From Streptomyces sp. WAC08241 (lineage in GTDB: Bacteria > Actinomycetota > Actinomycetes > Streptomycetales > Streptomycetaceae): a stretch of DNA of 64,000 nt. The position numbers were made by a program, and so were the translations under genes. The DNA lies in the NCBI GenBank assembly GCA_007858575.1, contig CP042279.1:1-64000 (forward strand), written 5' to 3'. The first letter of the stretch is position 1, and each line of letters begins with the position of its first letter. The notes beneath the pieces are model-generated. The model had not been told where the DNA came from. It searched no databases and was given only the letters and a program-made list of their open reading frames with translations. Shown here in pieces: positions 28,848 to 38,405 of this stretch.

Positions 28848-30513
28848 ATGTCACAACCGTCCACCGCACCCGCCGCACCCGCGATACCCGCCGGGCCCCG
28901 CGTCCCCGAAGCCGTCCAACGGCGCCGCTGGGCGATCCTCGGCGTCCTGATGCTCAGCCTGCTGATCGTCGTCCTCGACAACTCGATCCTGAACGTGGCC
29001 GTCAGGACGATCGCCGCCCCCGCCCCCACCGGCATCGGCGCCACCCAGAGCGAGCTGGAGTGGGCCATCAACTCCTACACGCTCGTCTTCGCCGGACTCC
29101 TCTTCACCTCCGGCCTGCTCGGCGACCGCCTCGGCCGCAAGAAGGTGCTGCTCTTCGGCATCACTGTCTTCGGCCTCGGCTCCGCCCTCGCCGCCTTCTC
29201 CGGCTCCCCGGGCGAGCTGATCGCCTACCGGGCCGTCATGGGCTTCGGCGCCGCCTTCGTGATGCCCGCGACCCTCGCCGTCCTCATGAACGTCTTCGAG
29301 CGCGACGAGCAGCCCAAGGCCATCGGCATCTGGGCCGGCAGCGTCGGCCTCGCCATCGCGATCGGCCCCATCACCGGCGGCCTCCTGCTCGAACACTTCT
29401 GGTGGGGATCGATCTTCCTCGTCAACGTGCCCGTCGTGCTCCTCGCCCTGGCCCTGATGGTCTGGCTCGTGCCCGACTCCCGGGACCCCCGCCCCGGCCG
29501 CGTCGACGTGCCCGGCGTGCTTCCTCTCCGTCGTCGGCCTCGTCCTCCTCGTGTACGGGATCATCCGGGGCGGCGAGCTGGCGGACTTCACCGACGTCAC
29601 TGTCCTCGCCCCGGTCCTCGGCGGCCTCGCGGTCCTCGTCGGCTTCGTCCTGCACGAGCGGCGCAGCGACCACCCGGCCATCGACATGTCGTACTTCAGG
29701 AAGCCCGCGTTCTCGGCCGCCGTCGCCGCGATCGCGCTTCGTCTTCTTCGCCCTCATGGGCGTGACCTTCTTCTCGGCCTTCTACCTCCAGAGCGTCCGC
29801 GGCTACACCGCCCTGGGAGTCCGGCCTGCTCCTGCTGCCGCTGGCCGTCGCGCAGATGGCGTTCGCGCCCCGCGCCCGGATCGTCGTCGAGCGCTTCGGC
29901 GCCCGGACCGTGTGCGCCGCCGGCATGCTGCTCGTCGCCCTCGGCCTCGCTGCCTTCGCCCTCTTCGACGCCTCCACCCCGGTCTGGGTCCTCGAAGTCG
30001 TCTTCTTCCTCCAGGCACGGGCATGGCGCACATCATGCCGCCGGTGACGGTCGCGATCATGCAGGCGCTGCCCCGCGAGAAGGCGGGCTCCGGCTCGGCG
30101 ATCAACAACACCTTCCGGCAGGTCGGCGGCGCGCTCGGCGTGGCCGTCCTCGGCTCGGTGCTCTCCTCCACGTACCGGGGCGAGATCGAGGGACACCTGG
30201 CGGGTGCCGGCGGCGCTGCGGTCCCTGGCGGGCGAGTCCGTCGAGGGCACCCTCGCGGTCGCCGAGAAGCTCGGCCCGGCGGGCCGGGACCTGGTGGCCC
30301 CCGCGTACCAGGCCTTCCTGGACGCCATGCACGTCACGGCGATCGCCTCGGCCGCGATCGCCCTGGTCGGCGCGGCGGTCGTCGCCGCCTTCCTGCCGGG
30401 CCGCGCCCCGGCGGACCCGGGCGCGGGCGCTCCCGGCGGCCGCCCGGAGGGCGACACCCCCGGGCCTCGGTATCGGCCCCCGGCGCCGGGCGGGAGAATC
30501 GGCCCGACGGTAA
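28848..30513 (+). CDS. MFS drug-efflux transporter, DHA2 (EmrB/QacA) family
   Basis: Membrane antiporter of about 555 residues with the 14-helix layout of DHA2 pumps. Seen: [20 protein letters not shown] (DHA2 motif with [10 protein letters not shown]), [40 protein letters not shown] (motif A), [40 protein letters not shown] (motif C), [40 protein letters not shown] and [20 protein letters not shown]. Indels lie near 29520, 29740, 29820, 30015 and 30215. The stop is taken at 30513 in the last frame. The TetR gene follows 32 bp later, and a strong palindrome overlaps the promoter, so drug-inducible repression is likely. The substrate is unknown. Confidence 0.9.
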
Positions 30514-30545
30514 CCCGCAGCCCCCGGACGAGAGGCGGAACGCAC

Positions 30546-31253
30546 GTGTCGCTCCAGAACGGCGAGAACCCGGACCCCCACGCCGACGGGGGCGCCCCCG
30601 TCGGGGGCCGGAGGCCGGACGGCGACACCCCGCGGCGGGGGCGGGTGTGGGGACCCCGCGCCTGCCCCCCGCCGCGGCCGCCCCCGCTCCGAGGCCGTCG
30701 ACCAGGCGATCTTCGAGGCGGTCGGGGGCTCCTGGACGACGGGGGTCCCGCTGACCGAGCTGTCCATCGAGCGGATCGCCCGCACCGCCGGGGTCGGCAA
30801 GGCCGCCATCTACCGCCGCTGGTCCGGCAAGGAGGACCTCTTCGTCGACCTGCTGCGCTCCCTGGAGCCCCCGGACCCGGTGCTGCCCGGCACCTCGGCC
30901 CGGGACGACCTCGTGGCGCTCCTGGAGGCTCCTGCGGCAGCGCGGCCTCGCCAAGCGCTCCTCCGCCCTCCTCCACACCGTCTTCTCGCAGATGCAGCTC
31001 TATCCCAAGCTGTGGGACGCCTACCACCTCACCGTCATCGAACCGCGCCGCCGGATCGGCTCTGGACGCCGTGCGGCGCGGCATGGCGGAGGGCGAGATC
31101 CGCGACGACCTCGACGCCGAGTTCGTCAACGACCTCCTCGTCGGCCCCCTGCTGCTGCGCACCGTCATCCGCCCGGACTCCTCCGACCTGGCGCCCGGCC
31201 TCGCCGAGTGGGTCGTCGACACCGTCCTGGACGGCCTGCACCCCCGTACCTGA
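30546..31253 (+). CDS. TetR-family regulator of adjacent MFS pump
   Basis: DNA-binding repressor, about 235 residues from GTG 30546 ([17 protein letters not shown]). HTH region [20 protein letters not shown] then [21 protein letters not shown]-terminal domain [19 protein letters not shown] and [20 protein letters not shown], ending [10 protein letters not shown]. The N-terminal ~45 residues before the HTH are Gly/Pro/Asp-rich. Indels lie near 30680, 30930 and 31060. Co-directional with and 32 bp downstream of the MFS gene, hence probably co-transcribed with its target and autoregulated through the operator at 28800. Confidence 0.87.
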   Translation: MSLQNGENPDPHADGGAPVGGRRPDGDTPRRGRVWGPRACPPPRPPPLRGRRPGDLRGGRGLLDDGGPADRAVHRADRPHRRGRQGRHLPPLVRQGGPLRRPAALPGAPGPGAARHLGPGRPRGAPGGSCGSAASPSAPPPSSTPSSRRCSSIPSCGTPTTSPSSNRAAGSALDAVRRGMAEGEIRDDLDAEFVNDLLVGPLLLRTVIRPDSSDLAPGLAEWVVDTVLDGLHPRT

Positions 31254-31509
31254 CGCCCCTGCCCGACACCCGGCCCGGCGCCCGGCCGACTCCCCCGCCC
31301 GGCACCCGGCTGCCCCCGGCCGGCCCGGGGTGCGGACCGGCGCGAATATGAGCGTTCTGTCACAACAGCCCCGTCCGCGCACCCCCGGAGGAACCCGCCA
31401 CGCGCACGGTGTCGTCCCTGGGGAGTACGGCCGCCCCCTCATCGCCTAGTGTCGACGTCGGGTCACGGCAACAGGCAAGACGGCACGGCGCACGGCAGTG
31501 AGGGCAGCG

Positions 31510-32533
31510 ATGACGCGGGTGGACACGACGGGGACCGAGTACGGCGGCGCGAACGGCGAGCGTCCCCGTTCCCGGTTCCGGACTGCCTCGACTGGCTCCG
31601 CCGCGACCGGGGGATCTGGCGCCGGGGCATCCTGATCGCCCTGGCCGCCGTGGCGCTCACCCTCGTCATGGTCCTCCACCCGACATCCCCAACCGGATCG
31701 GCAACCTGGGCAGCCTCACGGAGACCTTCCTCCCCTGGTTCGGCCTCTTCGTGCCGCTCCTGCTCGTCCTCGCCCTGCTGCGCCGGTCCGCCACCGCGCT
31801 GATCGCGCTGCTGCTGCCGACCGCGGTGTGGCTCAACCTCTTCGGCGGGCTCGTCGCCGACAAGTCGGCCCCCGGCGGCGACCTGTCCGTCGCCACCCAC
31901 AACGTGAACGCCGACAACCCCGACCCCGAGGGCGCCGCCCGGCAGCTCGCCGCCTCCGGCATCGACGTGCTCGCCCTGGAGGAGCTCAAGGGCGACATGG
32001 TCCCGGTCTACGAGGAGGGCTCTCGCCGAGGCCTACCCGTACCACTCCGTCCAGGGCACCGTCGGCCTCTGGAGTAAGCTGGCTGCTGCGCGGCGCGCAG
32101 CCCGTCGACATCCACATGGCTGGACTCCGCGCCATGCGCGCCTCCGTCGTGACCCCGAAGGGCGAGGTCGCCGTGTACGTCGCCCACCCGCCCTCGGTGC
32201 GGGTCAGGATGAACGCCGGCTTCACCGCCAACCAGCGCGACAACAGCGCCGACGCGCTCGGGGCCGCTATCTCCCGCGACCCGCACGAGCGGCTCGTCCT
32301 CCTCGGCGACCCTCAACGGCACCATGAACGACCGCGCCCTCAACGCCGTCACCTCGCAGCTCCGCTCCACCCAGGGCGCGGCCGGCGACGGCTTCGGGTT
32401 CAGTTGGCCGGCCTCGTTCCCGATGGCCCGCATCGACCAGATCATGGTCAAGGGCGTCGAGCCCGTCTCCTCCTGGGCGCTGCCCGCCACGCGGAGCGAC
32501 CACCTCCCGATCGCCGCCCGCGTGACGTTCTGA
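31510..32533 (+). CDS. endonuclease/exonuclease/phosphatase-family membrane protein (VanJ-like)
   Basis: About 340 residues. The N-terminal half has three hydrophobic segments (RGILIALAAVALTLVMVLH, FGLFVPLLLVLALL, ALIALLLPTAVWLNLFGGL). An extracytoplasmic EEP domain follows: LSVATHNVNADNPDPEGAAR, DVLALEELKGDMVPVYEE, YHSVQGTVGLWSK, VYVAHPPSVRVRMNAGF, VLLGDLNGTMNDRALNAVTS and SDHLPIAARVTF, which supply the family's metal-site N, E, D, N and SDH residues. The layout matches actinobacterial VanJ/StaP-type proteins, known to dephosphorylate undecaprenyl pyrophosphate and give mild teicoplanin resistance; that role here is inference. The ATG at 31510 (MTRVDTTGTEYGG) was chosen. Indels lie near 31600, 31680, 32020, 32085 and 32310. 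Confidence 0.83.
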
Positions 32534-32590
32534 ACCGGCCCCGCGCCGAAACGTCCCCGAGCCCGACCGGCCCCGCGCCGAAACGTCCCC
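32534..32590. repeat. 32-bp direct repeat directly after a stop codon
   Basis: ACCGGCCCCGCGCCGAAACG-TCCCC recurs at 32-bp spacing (32534 and 32566), starting at the base after the TGA of the preceding gene. Confidence 0.8.
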
Positions 32591-32686
32591 TTCACCTTCC
32601 GGAAGCCACCGGGAACACGCCGTCTGCGACAATTTGTTCAGATAGCGAACTAATCCCCGTCCCCACCTCCGGAAGGCTCCCCTCCC

Positions 32687-33931
32687 ATGCCCCTGGCGTT
32701 GCTCGCCCTGGCCGTCTCCGCCTTCGGCATCGGCACCACCGAATTCGTGATGATGGGCCTCCTGCCCCAGGTCGCCGAGGACCTCGGCACCTCCGTCCCC
32801 ACCGCAGGACACCTCGTCTCGGCGTACGCGATCGGGGTCGTCGTCGGCGCCCCGCTGCTCACTGCCCTCGGCTCCCGCGTCCCGCGCAAGCGGATGCTGC
32901 TCCTGCTCATGGCCCTCTTCACGGTCGGCAACCTCGCCTCCGCGCTCGCCCCCGGCTTCGGCTGGCTCCTCGCGGCCGGGTCCTCGCCGGCCTCCCGCAC
33001 GGCGCGTTCTTCGGCCTCGGCGCGGTCGTCGCCGCCCGGCTCGTCCGCGAGGACTGGCGGGCGCGGGCGGTGGCCACCATGTTCCTCGGCCTCACCGTCG
33101 CCAACATCCTCGGCGTACCGGCCGCGACCCTCCTCGGCCAGCACCTCGGCTGGCGGGCCACCTTCCTCGTGGTCGCCGCGATCGGCCTGCTCGCCGTGGC
33201 CGCGCTCGCCCGCCTCGTCCCGCGGATCCCCGCCGACCGGCACGGGAGCCTGGGCTGCGAGGTGCGCGCCCTCGGCCGCCCACAGGTGCTGCTCGGCCTG
33301 CTCACCGCCGTCTTCGGCTTCGCGGGCGTCTTCGCCGTCTACTCGTACCTCGCCCTCGATGACCACCGAGGTGATGGGCTTCGGCGACTCCACCGTCACG
33401 CTCGTCCTCGCCCTCTTCGGCCTCGGGATGACTGGCGGCGCGCTCGCCGCCGGGCCGCTGACCGACCGCGCCCTGCGCCCCACCCTGTACGGCTCGCTCG
33501 CCGCCCTCGTCCTCGCCCTGGTCGCCTTCCGCTTCACCGTCCACGTGCCCTGGCTGGCCCTGGTCACGGTCGTCGTGCTCGGCGTGGTCGGCTTCATGAC
33601 CACCACCCCGCTCCAGATGCTGGTCATGAACAAGGCCGCGGACGCGCCCACGCCGCCTCCGCCTCCAACCACTCGGCCTTCAACCTCGCCAACGCGGGCG
33701 GCGCCTGGCGGGCGGCGCGGCCGTCGCCGCCGGCTGGGCTGGACCTCCCCGACCCTGGTCGGCGCGGGCCTCACCGTCGTCGGCCTGGCGGTCGCGGCGG
33801 TCGCGGGCCTGCTCGACTGCCGTACGCCGGAGGGGGCCTCCCGCGTCGTCGCGGGAAGCCCCCCAAGGCCGCCGAAGAGGAAGGGCCGGGCCGGGGTCAG
33901 CCGGCCGGGCTCTCCCGCCAGCGGTTCGTGA
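32687..33931 (+). CDS. MFS transporter, AraJ/chloramphenicol-efflux-like
   Basis: 12-helix exporter of about 400 residues. Start MPLALLALAVSAFGIGTTEF then VMMGLLPQVAEDLGTSVPTA, typical of the AraJ/PbuE/Cmx group. Later: GVVVGAPLLTALGSRVPRKR, VLAGLPHGAFFGLGAVVAAR, GLTVANILGVPAATLLGQHL, GWRATFLVVAAIGLLAVAAL, MTTEVMGFGDSTVTLVLALF, FMTTTPLQMLVMNKAADAPT and LVGAGLTVVGLAVAAVAGLL. Indels lie near 32980, 33355, 33645 and 33715. The real C-terminus is uncertain; the open frame runs to 33931 and overlaps the end of convergent nadE, so the gene probably ends slightly earlier. The substrate is unknown. Confidence 0.83.
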   Translation: MPLALLALAVSAFGIGTTEFVMMGLLPQVAEDLGTSVPTAGHLVSAYAIGVVVGAPLLTALGSRVPRKRMLLLLMALFTVGNLASALAPGFGWLLAAGSSPASRTARSSASARSSPPGSSARTGGRGRWPPCSSASPSPTSSAYRPRPSSASTSAGGPPSSWSPRSACSPWPRSPASSRGSPPTGTGAWAARCAPSAAHRCCSACSPPSSASRASSPSTRTSPSMTTEVMGFGDSTVTLVLALFGLGMTGGALAAGPLTDRALRPTLYGSLAALVLALVAFRFTVHVPWLALVTVVVLGVVGFMTTTPLQMLVMNKAADAPTPPPPPTTRPSTSPTRAAPGGRRGRRRRLGWTSPTLVGAGLTVVGLAVAAVAGLLDCRTPEGASRVVAGSPPRPPKRKGRAGVSRPGSPASGS

Positions 33932-35658
33932 TCGGCAGGCGCCGGTCCTTGCCGAAGCCCTTCGCCGAGATCTTGGTGCCCGGCGGGTACTGGCGCCGCT
34001 TGTACTCCGCCGTGTCCACCATCCGCAGCGTCCGCGTCACCAGCTCCTCGTCGTAGCCCGCGGCCACGATCGCGTCGCGCCCCCGGTCCCGGTCCACGTA
34101 CAGGGCGAGGATGCCGTCCAGGACCTCGTAGTCCGGCAGCGAGTCCGTGTCGATCTGCCCCGGCCGCAGCTCGGCGCTGGGCGGCTTGGAGATCGAGTTC
34201 TCCGGGATCGGCGGGTCTGGCCGCGCTCCTCCGCCGCCCGGTTCCGCCAGCGCGCCAGCCGGAAGACGTCCGACTTGTACACGTCCTTGATGGGCCCGAA
34301 CGCGCCGACCGCGTCCCCGTACAGCGTCGAGTACCCCACCGCCAGCTCGGACTTGTTGCCCGGCGCGAGGACCAGGTGCCCCTCCTGGTTGGAGAGCGCC
34401 ATCAGGGCCGTGCCGCGCAGCCGGGCCTGGAGGTTCTCCTCCGCGAGCCCGGTGAGGCCGAGCGCCCCCATGTACGCGTCGAACATCGGCTCGATCGACA
34501 CCGTGCGGTAGTTCAGTCCGGTCCTGCGGGCCAGCTCGGCCGCGTCGCCGCGCGAGTGCCCGGAGGAGTACTTGGACGGCATCGACACCCCGTACACGTG
34601 CTCTGCGCCGAGCGCGTCGCAGGCGATCGCCGCGACGAGCGAGGAGTCGATGCCGCCCGACAGGCCGACCAGGACCGAACGGAAGCCGTTCTTCGCGAGG
34701 TAGGCGCGCAGTCCGATGACGAGCGCCGAGTACACCTCCTCGTCGTCGTCGAGCCGGTGCGCGTAACCGCCCGTCAGCTCCGGCTCGTACGCGGGCAGCG
34801 GCTTCTCGGAGAGCACCACCCGGTCGATCCGCAGCCCGTCCTCGCCGACCGGTTCTCCGGGGCGTCCGGGTCGTACGCGGAAGGTCCAGGTCCAGGATCA
34901 CGCTGCCCTCGACGAACTGCGGGGCCCGCGCGACGACTTCGCTCTCCGCGTCGACGACGATCGAGTCGCCGTCGAAGACCAGCTCGTCCTGGCCGCCGGT
35001 CGTCGCCAGGTACGCGGTGACGCACCCGGCCTCCCGGGCCCGCGTCCGGACCAGTTCGAGGCGCGTGTCGTCCTTGTTCCGCTCGTACGGCGAGGCGTTC
35101 ACCGACAGGAGCAGCTCCCGCCTGCGCGGCGCGCGCCGCCGGGACCCGGCCGCCGTCCCGCCAGAGGTCCTCGCAGATCGCCAGGGCCACGTCGATCCCG
35201 TGGACCCGGACGACCGGCAGGGTGTCGCCCTGCACGAAGTAGCGGTACTCGTCGAAGACCCTGTAGTTGGGCAGGTGGTGCTTGGCGAACCGCAGCACCA
35301 CCTCGCCGCCGTACAGGACGGCGGCGGCGTTCTCCGGCGACCCGGCCGGCCGGCTGAGCTGGGGCTTCGCCCGCTCGGAGCGGTCCAGGTAGCCGACGAC
35401 CACCGGCACCTCCCCGAACCCCTCCTCGGCCAGGCGCCGGGCGAGCCCGCGCAGGGCCGCCCGGGACGCCTCCACGAAGGAGGAGCGCAGCGCGAGGTCC
35501 TCGACGGGGTATCCGGTCAGCACCATCTCGGGAAACGCGACGAGGTGCGCGCCCTGACCGGCGGCGTGCCGGGTCCAGTGCACGATCGCCTCGGCGTTTC
35601 CGGCGAGGTCTCCGACGGTCGAGTCGATCTGATTGAGGGCGAGGCGTAGTTGAGGCAC
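33897..35658 (-). CDS. nadE: glutamine-dependent NAD+ synthase
   Basis: Final step of NAD biosynthesis: amidation of nicotinic acid adenine dinucleotide using ammonia from glutamine. The N-terminal nitrilase domain begins MPQLRLALNQIDSTVGDLAG, with catalytic Glu in FPEMVLTGYPVEDL, Lys in AKHHLPNYRVFDEYRYF, and Cys in DVALAICEDLW. The C-terminal synthetase carries the ATP-pyrophosphatase motif LVGLSGGIDSSLVAAIACDA, plus GVSMPSKYSSGHS, LVLAPGNKSELAVGYSTLYG and IDTDSLPDYEVLDGILALYV. About 587 residues, normal for actinobacteria. Indels lie near 35150, 34870, 34230 and others. Its start is about 175 bp from the downstream end of the CBS gene on the same strand. Confidence 0.95.
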
Positions 35659-35797
35659 GGGCCCAGTCTAATCGTCAGACCGACGCTATGTCGTGGGTAC
35701 GGGGTTCCGGGAACGGTACGGGGTGGCTCCCGGGCGCGTGACCCGCTGCACGCCGGACCGCCCGGACGCGAGGGCCCGGGCGGCCGTGGTCCCACCC

Positions 35798-35824
35798 GGT
35801 GAGGTTCCGGTGAGGTTCCGGTGA
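35798..35824. repeat. 11-bp tandem repeat downstream of CBS gene
   Basis: GGTGAGGTTCC repeated twice and begun a third time, ending 10 bp from the CBS-gene stop on the minus strand. Confidence 0.7.
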
Positions 35825-35833
35825 CGGGGACGC

Positions 35834-36253
35834 TCAGGAGGAGGCGTAGACGCTCATGCAGAACGCCTTGATCTGCTCGTCCGACAGGTGCTCCGCCAGC
35901 TCGGCCTCGCTGATCATGCCGACGAGCTGCTTGTCCTCGATGACGGGCAGCCGCTTGATCCGGTGGCTCTGCATCTCCTCCAGGACGGCGCCCACGTCGG
36001 CGTTCGCCTCGACCCAGCGCGGGGTGCCCTTGGCCATCTCGGCACAGGTCACCTTGGACGGGTCGTGGCCCATGGCCACGCAGCCGACGACGATGTCGCG
36101 GTCCGTGAGGATGCCGCAGAGGCGTTCGTTCTCGTCGGCGATGGGCAGTGCGCCCACGTTCAGGTCGCGCATGAGCTGCGCGGCGCGGTCGAGCGTCTCG
36201 TGAGCCGGGATCCACTGGGCCCCGGGGTGCATGATGTCCTTCGCCGTGGTCAT
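35834..36253 (-). CDS. CBS-domain-pair protein
   Basis: 139 residues, frame intact, essentially two CBS domains and nothing else. CBS1 is MTTAKDIMHPGAQWIPAHET through LPIADENERLCGILTDRDIV; CBS2 is VTCAEMAKGTPRWVEANADV through LPVIEDKQLVGMISEAELAE. The arrangement is like the mycobacterial hypoxic-response protein Hrp1 and IMPDH-type pairs; binding of an adenine nucleotide is the usual role. The start is MTTAKDIM at 36253 with AAAGG upstream; a longer in-frame start at 36325 is less likely. No catalytic partner adjoins, so its target is unknown. Confidence 0.9.
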   Translation of the reverse strand: MTTAKDIMHPGAQWIPAHETLDRAAQLMRDLNVGALPIADENERLCGILTDRDIVVGCVAMGHDPSKVTCAEMAKGTPRWVEANADVGAVLEEMQSHRIKRLPVIEDKQLVGMISEAELAEHLSDEQIKAFCMSVYASS

Positions 36254-36381
36254 GGGGTCGCGTACCTTTCGTCGTCGAACGTCGTCGTACGAATCCCCGA
36301 GCACTCTCATTGTCGGCGACGTCACGGCCCCCGCGACCGCAGCGGGTCACGGGGCCGGGGACGCACTCCGGGAGCCCGGGA

Positions 36382-37009
36382 TCAGGCTCCGCGCTCCTTC
36401 AGCATGTCCGCCATCAGCAGCATCTCGGACTTCTGCGCGTCGACCATGCCCTGGGCGAGCGCGCGCTCGGCGCCCACCGCGCACTTCTGCACGCAGCCCT
36501 CGGCTATGTGGACCCCGCCCCGGTGGTGCGCGGTCATCAGCTTCAGGTACAGGACTCGGCCTCCCGGCCACTGGCCGCGCGCAACTCCTCGATCTGCGAC
36601 TTGGTCGCCATGCCCGGCATGAGCGCCCCGTCCAGCGGACTGGTGTCGCCCGAGCCGCCCATGCCCATCCAGGCCATCGGCTCGACGCCGGACTCGTTCT
36701 TGGGCAGCCCCCACAGGTCGAGCCAGCCGAGCATCATGCCCCGCTGGTTGGCCTGCGTGTTGGCGATGTCGTACGCGAGCCGGCGCACGGCTCGTCCTTC
36801 GTCCGGTCCCGGACGATGAACGACATCTCGACGGCCTGCTGGTGGTGGACCGCCATGTCCTGGGCGAATCCCGGCGTCCGCCGAAGCGGAGACCGGGGTC
36901 GCGGGCGCCTCGTCGCGGTCCGCCGACGCGACGGTGACGGCGCCCCCGGCGAAGAGCAGCGCGAGGGCGACGGCGGTGATCGCCGCCCCCGCGTGCGGTT
37001 CACCTTCAC
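36382..37009 (-). CDS. DUF305 secreted/membrane protein
   Basis: About 208 residues. The GTG at 37009 (KVNRTRG) precedes a signal or anchor helix AAITAVALALLFAGGAVTVA. DUF305 follows, with its characteristic histidine/methionine patches: FAQDMAVHHQQAVEMSFIVR, DIANTQANQRGMMLGWLDLW, MAWMGMGGSGDTSPLDGALM, MTAHHRGGVHIAEGCVQKC and KSEMLLMADMLKERGA. Known: DUF305 proteins have a ferritin-like helical fold and are often linked to copper or metal handling; function is not firmly assigned. The GTG overlaps the stop of the DUF3105 gene (GTGA), so the pair is coupled. Indels lie near 36880, 36795 and 36555. Confidence 0.87.
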
Positions 37010-37681
37010 TGGCCCATCCCCGCGCCGCCCGCACCGCTCGCGTCGAGCCCGCCCGTGCAGGCGGCGCCCGGCTCGGGGGTCTGCGTGCCCTGCACGTACT
37101 TGGTGAAGAAGGCGTCGACGCGCGGGTCGTCCGCGCCGTCCACGGTGACCTGCTTGCCCCAGGCGGACAGCATGATCGCCCCGGTCTGGCCGTCCACGGG
37201 GCTCATGAGCGAGTACTTGGTCTTGCCGACCTTCGCGGCCAGTTTCTCCACGTCGGCCTTGGGGGCCTTCTTGTTGTAGGTGACCCAGACGGCGCCGTGC
37301 TCCAGGGAGTGGACGGCGTTCACGTCGGGGATCGCCTTGTCGTAGACGTCGCCGTCGCAGTTCATCCAGACCGGTTGTGGTCGCCGCCGACCGGCGGCTT
37401 CATGTCGTACTTCACGGCCGTCTGGACGTGGTTGCGGCCGAGCTTGGCGGGGTCCCAGGTCTTCTCGGCCGCGATCGGGGCCTTGGCCGCGGCGTCCTTC
37501 TTGTCCTGCTCGTCGGACTTCTTCAGCAGCACGAAGCTGCCGAAGCCGACGAGGCCGAGCACGACGACGGCCGAGACGCCGACGGTGATCAGACGGTTGC
37601 GGCGCTCGCGGGCCTGCTCGGCGCGGCGCATCTCCTCATTCGGGCGCGGCGGTCGGCGTTGGCGGAGCGGTTGGCGGCCAT
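37006..37681 (-). CDS. DUF3105 membrane protein
   Basis: About 225 residues. Cytoplasmic basic start MAANRSANADRRAR (37681) then RRAEQARERRNRLITVGVSA and one membrane helix VVVLGLVGFGSFVLL. The extracytoplasmic DUF3105 domain carries NCDGDVYDKAIPDVNAVHSL, EHGAVWVTYN, YSLMSPVDGQTGAIMLSAWG and DPRVDAFFTKYVQGTQTPEP. The conserved Cys/His pair (NCDG, HSLEHG) could bind a metal, inferred. It is commonly next to DUF305 genes in Streptomyces, as here. Indels lie near 37645 and 37365. Confidence 0.88.
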
Positions 37682-37771
37682 GGTGGTGTCGTCCTTCTTC
37701 GGGAGGTGGGGTGGAGTTCGGTCCGCGCACGGACGTGCGGCGGGGCGGCGAGCGGGCCGCCCTTCCTCCGG

Positions 37772-38161
37772 CTAGGTCCGGAGAACCTGAAGGACGTGCA
37801 GGTCCGGCGCGCGCGGCCGGACGCCGGAGCGGCGCGCCGGCCCGTCGCCGGAGACCGGGGCGAGGCGCGGCAGCCCGTCCGCCGCCTGGAGCGGGGGATC
37901 GAGCGGGGGCGCGCTGAGCACCGCGGGGAGAGGGAGGGGAAGAGGGAGCAGCCGCCGCGGTCGTACGGACAGACGTACTCGACGGTGACGGCGGCGGCGG
38001 CCCGTGCCTCCTGCCCGGGACCGCCCGGTGATGGATTCCGCCCCGGCCCCCGGTCCGGCGCCCAGACAGAAGAAGAGCGCGGCGAGGAGCGTCGCCACGG
38101 CACTCACCAGTGCCATGGGACGCGCGTGCCGGGACGGGCGTACGAGCCGTGGGGCCCCCAT
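37772..38161 (-). CDS. small exported conserved protein
   Basis: About 130 residues, not a named family. The start MGAPRLVRPSRHARP leads into a hydrophobic signal or anchor LVSAVATLLAALFFCLGAG. Across two indels the middle reads AAVTVEYVCPYDRGGCSLFP and the end is PRAPDLHVLQVLRT. The ending LHVLQVLRT recurs, as far as I recall, in Streptomyces proteins near glnA2, which supports a real gene. Function unknown. The frame in front (PPLDPPLQAADGLPRLAPVS) is Pro-rich. Confidence 0.6.
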   Translation of the reverse strand: MGAPRLVRPSRHARPMALVSAVATLLAALFFCLGAGPGAGAESITGRSRAGGTGRRRRHRRVRLSVRPRRLLPLPLPLPAVLSAPPLDPPLQAADGLPRLAPVSGDGPARRSGVRPRAPDLHVLQVLRT

Positions 38162-38405
38162 GGGCGGAGATCGTAGTGGGCGAAGGCCTCCGTGGGCCGA
38201 ACGGGGTACCACCGAGTACCGGAGGCCGGGCGGGAGAGGAGGAACGGAGACGGAAAGGCCCCGTCCCCCGTTACCTGGAGTCACAACCGAACAGGCAGTA
38301 TGGGTGTGCAACGTGCGCGAAACCATGTGGTGGGATGCTCAGGTGCCCCCGATGTGCCCGAGGCGGTGGGATCAGGCGGCCTGACCAGCGAGGATGGGTG
38401 TGGAA

